Source: an uncultured Oscillospiraceae bacterium | Lineage (GTDB): Bacteria > Bacillota > Clostridia > Oscillospirales > Acutalibacteraceae | NCBI GenBank assembly: GCA_949295415.1 | Contig: CASFLA010000048.1 | Location: forward strand, 1 to 49,834 | DNA: 49,834 nt | Direction of reading: 5' to 3' | Part shown: piece after piece, positions 45,042 to 49,834 of the stretch | Layout of the letters: each line of letters starts with the position of its first letter | How positions within the stretch are numbered: the stretch's first letter is position 1 | Translations under genes and position numbers: made by a program | Notes under the pieces: generated by a model | The model's input: the letters and a program-made list of their open reading frames with translations, nothing else | What the model was told of the DNA's origin: nothing | Database searches by the model: none

Positions 45042-45070
45042 TTTACAAGACCGACTTATTAGTGTATAAT
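45042..45070 (+). promoter_or_regulatory. Promoter of the YhaM-type nuclease gene
   Basis: TTTACA (45042-45047), 17-bp spacer, perfect TATAAT (45065-45070). Confidence 0.75.
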
Positions 45071-45112
45071 TGAATAAAGCATTTAATATAAACTAAAGGG
45101 CCGGTGATAGTA

Positions 45113-46075
45113 ATGGATTTTAGAGAAAACACTGTTTCTGACGGTTTTTTAATGATAAAATCTGCCGAGAAAAAGGTTAGTGCAAAGGGTATGACCTATC
45201 TTGATTTGATGCTATGCGATAAGGAAAGCGAAATTTCGGCAAAGCTATGGGACTATAAGGAAGAAGTCCAGGGTATGTTCGAGGCAGGAAATATAGTTAA
45301 AATCAGAGGAACTGTTTCGCCTTATAACGGTGTTGACCAGCTTCGAATTGAACGCATAAGAAAAGTGGTTCCCACTGATAATGTTGACCCTGCAGATTTT
45401 GTTCCGAGTGCAGATATTGGTGGCGAGGAAATGTTCTCAGAACTAATAGGAATTGCCGAAGGCTTTAAGGATGAAGAAATAAAAGCGGTTGTTTTATCCA
45501 TTTATAACGATTATAAAGAAAAGCTTTTATTTTGGCCTGCGGCTTTCAGGTTGCATCATGCTATTCGCGGAGGTCTTTTATACCATACGCTTTCAATCGT
45601 TCGTTTGGCTCAATCGGTTTGCAAGGTGTATCCGTCCGTTGATTCCGATTTACTTATTGCCGGCGCCATGCTTCATGATATTGCAAAAACAGATGAATTT
45701 GTTGTTAATGATTCGGGAACTGCAAGCGGATATTCCTTAGAGGGCAACCTTATAGGTCATCTTGCAAAGGGCGCAATGATTATTGAGAAGGCGGCAGAAA
45801 AATTAAACATCAGCGAGAACGTCAAGTTGCTTTTACAGCATATGGTCCTCTCGCATCATGGCGAGCCTGAGTTTGGTGCGGCGGTTAAGCCAATGTTCTT
45901 AGAGGCCGAGCTGCTCAGCGAGCTTGATCTTATGGATGCAAGAATTTATGAGCTTACTGAGGCTATAGGCAATGCTGCTGAGGGTGAATATACAAATAAA
46001 ATGTGGGCATTAGATAACAGGAAATTCTATAACCACGGAAGACAAGATGTTTCAACCAAAGCAAAATTATTCTAA
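45113..46075 (+). CDS. YhaM-family 3'-5' exoribonuclease (OB-fold plus HD domain)
   Basis: About 320 residues. The N-terminal third is an OB-fold nucleic-acid-binding domain (KGMTYLDLMLCDKESEISAK; GNIVKIRGTVSPYNG). The rest is an HD metal-dependent hydrolase domain with RLHHAIRGGLLYHTLSI, AGAMLHDIAKTDEF and LSHHGEPEFGA as metal-binding histidine and aspartate motifs. This is the layout of Bacillus YhaM, which degrades RNA and single-stranded DNA from 3' ends. The ATG at 45113 is preferred over GTG at 45104, because GGTGAT just before it can pair with the anti-Shine-Dalgarno. Confidence 0.9.
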   Translation: MDFRENTVSDGFLMIKSAEKKVSAKGMTYLDLMLCDKESEISAKLWDYKEEVQGMFEAGNIVKIRGTVSPYNGVDQLRIERIRKVVPTDNVDPADFVPSADIGGEEMFSELIGIAEGFKDEEIKAVVLSIYNDYKEKLLFWPAAFRLHHAIRGGLLYHTLSIVRLAQSVCKVYPSVDSDLLIAGAMLHDIAKTDEFVVNDSGTASGYSLEGNLIGHLAKGAMIIEKAAEKLNISENVKLLLQHMVLSHHGEPEFGAAVKPMFLEAELLSELDLMDARIYELTEAIGNAAEGEYTNKMWALDNRKFYNHGRQDVSTKAKLF

Positions 46076-46076
46076 T

Positions 46077-46111
46077 AAAAACCCTTGAAGGCTTAAGCCT
46101 TCAAGGGTTTT
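46077..46111. terminator. Bidirectional terminator
   Basis: AAAACCCTTGAAGGC/GCCTTCAAGGGTTTT, a perfect 15-bp stem with a 4-nt loop, between the convergent YhaM and FAD-oxidoreductase genes. Confidence 0.9.
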
Positions 46112-46112
46112 G

Positions 46113-48124
<2,012 letters not shown>

Positions 48125-48158
48125 AACACCCCGCTCCTTTCATATAGAATATAAAACA

Positions 48159-48187
48159 ATATTACCACATATAAAGAAAAAAAGCAA
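48159..48187 (-). promoter_or_regulatory. Promoter of the GtrA-FAD oxidoreductase pair
   Basis: Minus strand: TTGCTT (48187-48182), 17-bp spacer, TAATAT (48164-48159). Confidence 0.55.
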
Positions 48188-48272
48188 TAATTACAGTAGC
48201 TTTAGGGTTTTATGGACACTTGAAAATAATGTTAAATTATGATAATCTTAAACTATCATTTTTAGTTTAATT

Positions 48273-48306
48273 TTGTAGGGGACGATGTGGGCATCGTCCC
48301 CTACAA
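48273..48306. repeat. Perfect REP-like palindrome
   Basis: TTGTAGGGGACGATG and its exact complement CATCGTCCCCTACAA flank a TGGG loop: a 15-bp perfect stem. It is G/C-rich within an A/T-rich gap, and preceded by the 8-bp stem TTAAACTA/TAGTTTAA (48248-48270). It is not at a gene end that needs a terminator: both flanking genes start away from it. Similar TGTAGGGG...CCCCTACA palindromes occur as dispersed intergenic repeats in other bacteria, to my recollection. Confidence 0.75.
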
Positions 48307-48312
48307 GTTGGT

Positions 48313-48341
48313 TTGCAATTTGTCATTTTATGTGATATAAT
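48313..48341 (+). promoter_or_regulatory. Promoter of the tyrosine phosphatase gene
   Basis: TTGCAA (48313-48318), 17-bp spacer, perfect TATAAT (48336-48341), starting 7 nt after the palindrome. Confidence 0.8.
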
Positions 48342-48365
48342 ACCACATGAAAGCGAGGATGTTTT

Positions 48366-48821
48366 ATGACAAGAATTATGTTCGTCTGCCACGGGAATAT
48401 TTGTCGCAGTCCGATGGCGGAGTTTATTTTAAGAAAAATGGTTAAGGATAAGGGGATAGAAAAGGATTTTTATATTGCCTCCTCTGCTACCAGCACCGAG
48501 GAAATCGGCAACCCTGTTTATCCTCCCGCAAGAGCTGAGCTTAAAAAGCACGGAATTGATACCATTGGCAAGGTTGCCGTTCGTTTTGCGCCTGATGATT
48601 ATGATAAGTATGACCTGATTATTTTAATGGATAACAATAATCTTAGAAATATTTTCCGCATTATTGATTCTGACCCTGATAGTAAAATTCATAAACTGAT
48701 GGATTTCACAGCTCGAGGCGGCGAGGTTGCAGACCCCTGGTATTGCGGCAATTTCCAAAAAACCTATGAGGATATTTATGACGGCTGCATAGGTCTTTTA
48801 AAGAGTTTAGGAATAAAATAA
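48366..48821 (+). CDS. Low-molecular-weight protein-tyrosine phosphatase
   Basis: 151 residues. The phosphate loop CX5R-S is near the N-terminus (MFVCHGNICRSPMAEF), and the catalytic aspartate is in EVADPWYCGNFQKTYEDIY. Cytoplasmic; in bacteria such enzymes often reverse tyrosine kinases controlling exopolysaccharide. No tyrosine kinase gene is adjacent, though the divergent gene pair looks glycan-related. GCGAGG precedes the ATG. Confidence 0.95.
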   Translation: MTRIMFVCHGNICRSPMAEFILRKMVKDKGIEKDFYIASSATSTEEIGNPVYPPARAELKKHGIDTIGKVAVRFAPDDYDKYDLIILMDNNNLRNIFRIIDSDPDSKIHKLMDFTARGGEVADPWYCGNFQKTYEDIYDGCIGLLKSLGIK

Positions 48822-48822
48822 A

Positions 48823-48848
48823 AAAGCCTTAGGAACCCCTAAGGCTTT
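48823..48848. terminator. Bidirectional terminator
   Basis: AAAGCCTTAGG/CCTAAGGCTTT, 11 bp with a 4-nt loop, between the convergent phosphatase and ACT-domain genes. Confidence 0.85.
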
Positions 48849-48854
48849 AATTTA

Positions 48855-49283
48855 TTAAAGGGCTGCGATATCGCCCTGGCTAAGAGTTATGAAGCCGTTA
48901 TTATGCAGAACATCCTCTGCATCCTTATTATTATCAACTCTGAAAACAACATACGCGCCGCGGTCGGTTGCTGCGGTAAAGGCATACATATATTCAATAT
49001 TTATTGCGGAATCATTTAAAACCTCGAGAATTTTATAAAGCTCGCCCGCCTTATCGTGCATTTTGACTGCGACAACATCGGTTGCAGTAACAAGCGATTC
49101 CTCGCTCAACACGGCAGTTGCCTTTTCAATATCGGAAACGATAAGTCTTAAAATGCCAAAGTCCTTAGTGTCGGCGATGCTCATAGCTCTTAAATTTATA
49201 TCGGCCTCAGAAAGAACCTTTATCATATGGGAAAGCTTGCCGGGTTTGTTTTCAACAAATGCGGATAACTGTTTAATAGCCAT
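48855..49283 (-). CDS. Tandem ACT-domain protein
   Basis: 142 residues made of two ACT domains: IKQLSAFVENKPGKLSHMIK in the first and VVAVKMHDKAGELYKILEVL in the second. ACT domains bind amino acids and control enzymes. Stand-alone tandem ACT proteins commonly accompany phenylacetate-CoA ligase genes, as here (19 nt apart, same operon), and may sense an aromatic or branched amino acid related to the ligase substrate. AAAGGAG precedes the ATG. Confidence 0.92.
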   Translation of the reverse strand: MAIKQLSAFVENKPGKLSHMIKVLSEADINLRAMSIADTKDFGILRLIVSDIEKATAVLSEESLVTATDVVAVKMHDKAGELYKILEVLNDSAINIEYMYAFTAATDRGAYVVFRVDNNKDAEDVLHNNGFITLSQGDIAAL

Positions 49284-49302
49284 AATCTTTCTCCTTTATA
49301 AA

Positions 49303-49834
49303 TTAGTCATGAAGCTTGCGCTTATCAATTACTCTGACCGCCTTACCTTCACTTCTTGTTACTGATTTCGGAGCAACAAGGTGAACCTTAGGACCAATGC
49401 CGAGCATAGTTCTCATTGCGGTCTCAAGAGCCTTCTCTTTTTCGTGGATATCGCTGACCTTATCCGAGAACTGCTCAGGAGTAAGCTCGACAAAAATATC
49501 AAGAGTATCATTGTTGCCCTTGCGGTCAACCTCAATGAGATAGTTGGGGGAATAGCTCTCGTTAAGCAAAACGGTTTCAATCTGGCTCGGGAAGACATTA
49601 ACACCGCGGATAATCATCATATCATCGCTTCTGCCCATAGGCTTGCTCATTTTCAGCAATGTTCTGCCGCATGAACATTTTTTACGGCTTAAAACGCAAA
49701 TATCTCTGGTACGGTAACGGATAAGAGGAAAAGCTTCTTTGGCAATACAGGTAAATACCAATTCGCCCTTTTCACCTTCCGGCAAAACTTCCCCTGTCTC
49801 TGGATTAATTATTTCGGCAATGAAATAATCTTCG
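49303..49834 (-). CDS. Phenylacetate-CoA ligase, C-terminal part (cut by window end)
   Basis: The open frame runs off the right edge, so only the last 176 or so residues are seen. RYRTRDICVLSRKKCSCGRT (adenylate-forming core, with a CxCG pair) and GRSDDMMIIRGVNVFPSQIE (hinge to the C-terminal domain) are typical of PaaK-type acyl-CoA synthetases, which make aryl-CoA via an adenylate. In gut anaerobes such genes often serve indolepyruvate/phenylpyruvate-derived acids. No start codon is in the window; the TTG at 49785 is internal, as coding continues upstream of it. Confidence 0.92.
   Translation of the reverse strand, partial: EDYFIAEIINPETGEVLPEGEKGELVFTCIAKEAFPLIRYRTRDICVLSRKKCSCGRTLLKMSKPMGRSDDMMIIRGVNVFPSQIETVLLNESYSPNYLIEVDRKGNNDTLDIFVELTPEQFSDKVSDIHEKEKALETAMRTMLGIGPKVHLVAPKSVTRSEGKAVRVIDKRKLHD

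Overview
The window is a stretch of chromosome from a low-GC Gram-positive anaerobe, most likely class Clostridia (an Oscillospiraceae/Ruminococcaceae-type gut bacterium). This is inferred from the short ProRS type, the four-cysteine forms of S14 and S4, the KOW-domain gene between map and infA, the glgC-glgD pair, type III glutamine synthetase, the oxygen-sensitive class III ribonucleotide reductase (nrdD-nrdG), and consistent AGGAGG ribosome binding sites with TTG and GTG starts among the ATG starts. No tRNA, rRNA, CRISPR array, prophage or transposase gene was seen.

Layout. (1) 1-2420: a cluster of three perfect hairpins, proS with its own promoter, and a short membrane protein with a Ser-Ser-Asp repeat. 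(2) 2538-18290: one long co-directional S10-spc-alpha ribosomal superoperon, from rpsJ to rplQ, with secY, adk, map, a KOW protein, infA and rpoA. A promoter and a leader of about 280 nt precede it and a strong terminator closes it. (3) 18298-22530, minus strand: gltX-glnS-nif3. (4) 22560-24530: a lipoprotein and an Mrp/ApbC-type Fe-S carrier ATPase. (5) 24580-27450: nrdD-nrdG behind a promoter with a near-perfect NrdR box. (6) 27450-27860: a non-coding array of hairpins separated by repeated 8-mers. (7) 27865-30250, minus strand: uppP, coaX and an ECF-transporter S component. (8) 30362-31217: a very cysteine-rich protein of unknown function. (9) 31320-35637: the glycogen operon glgC-glgD-glgA plus a Dabb protein. 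(10) serC on the minus strand, then a plus-strand operon of a GT2-GtrA fusion, a PAP2 phosphatase, a YegS-type lipid kinase and ung. (11) Minus strand: glnN, glpK and an alpha/beta hydrolase. (12) A YhaM-type nuclease; a minus-strand GtrA plus FAD oxidoreductase pair; a low-molecular-weight tyrosine phosphatase; and an ACT-domain protein with the 3' part of a phenylacetate-CoA ligase gene cut by the window end.

The genes are mostly housekeeping. Translation (proS, gltX, glnS, the superoperon), anaerobic dNTP synthesis, CoA and undecaprenyl-phosphate metabolism, glycogen storage and nitrogen assimilation are all represented. The most unusual signals are non-coding. One is the glpK promoter lying inside the loop of an apparent glnN terminator, whose 3' arm carries the glpK ribosome binding site. 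Others are the 27.5-kb hairpin array with four GTTATATT and four AATATCAC motifs, a perfect 15-bp-arm palindrome at 48.3 kb, and a 12-bp direct repeat straddling the -10 box of the glycogen operon. Among proteins, the SSD-repeat membrane protein and the 24-cysteine protein are the least explained. I did not find a clear new multi-gene defence or mobile system here.
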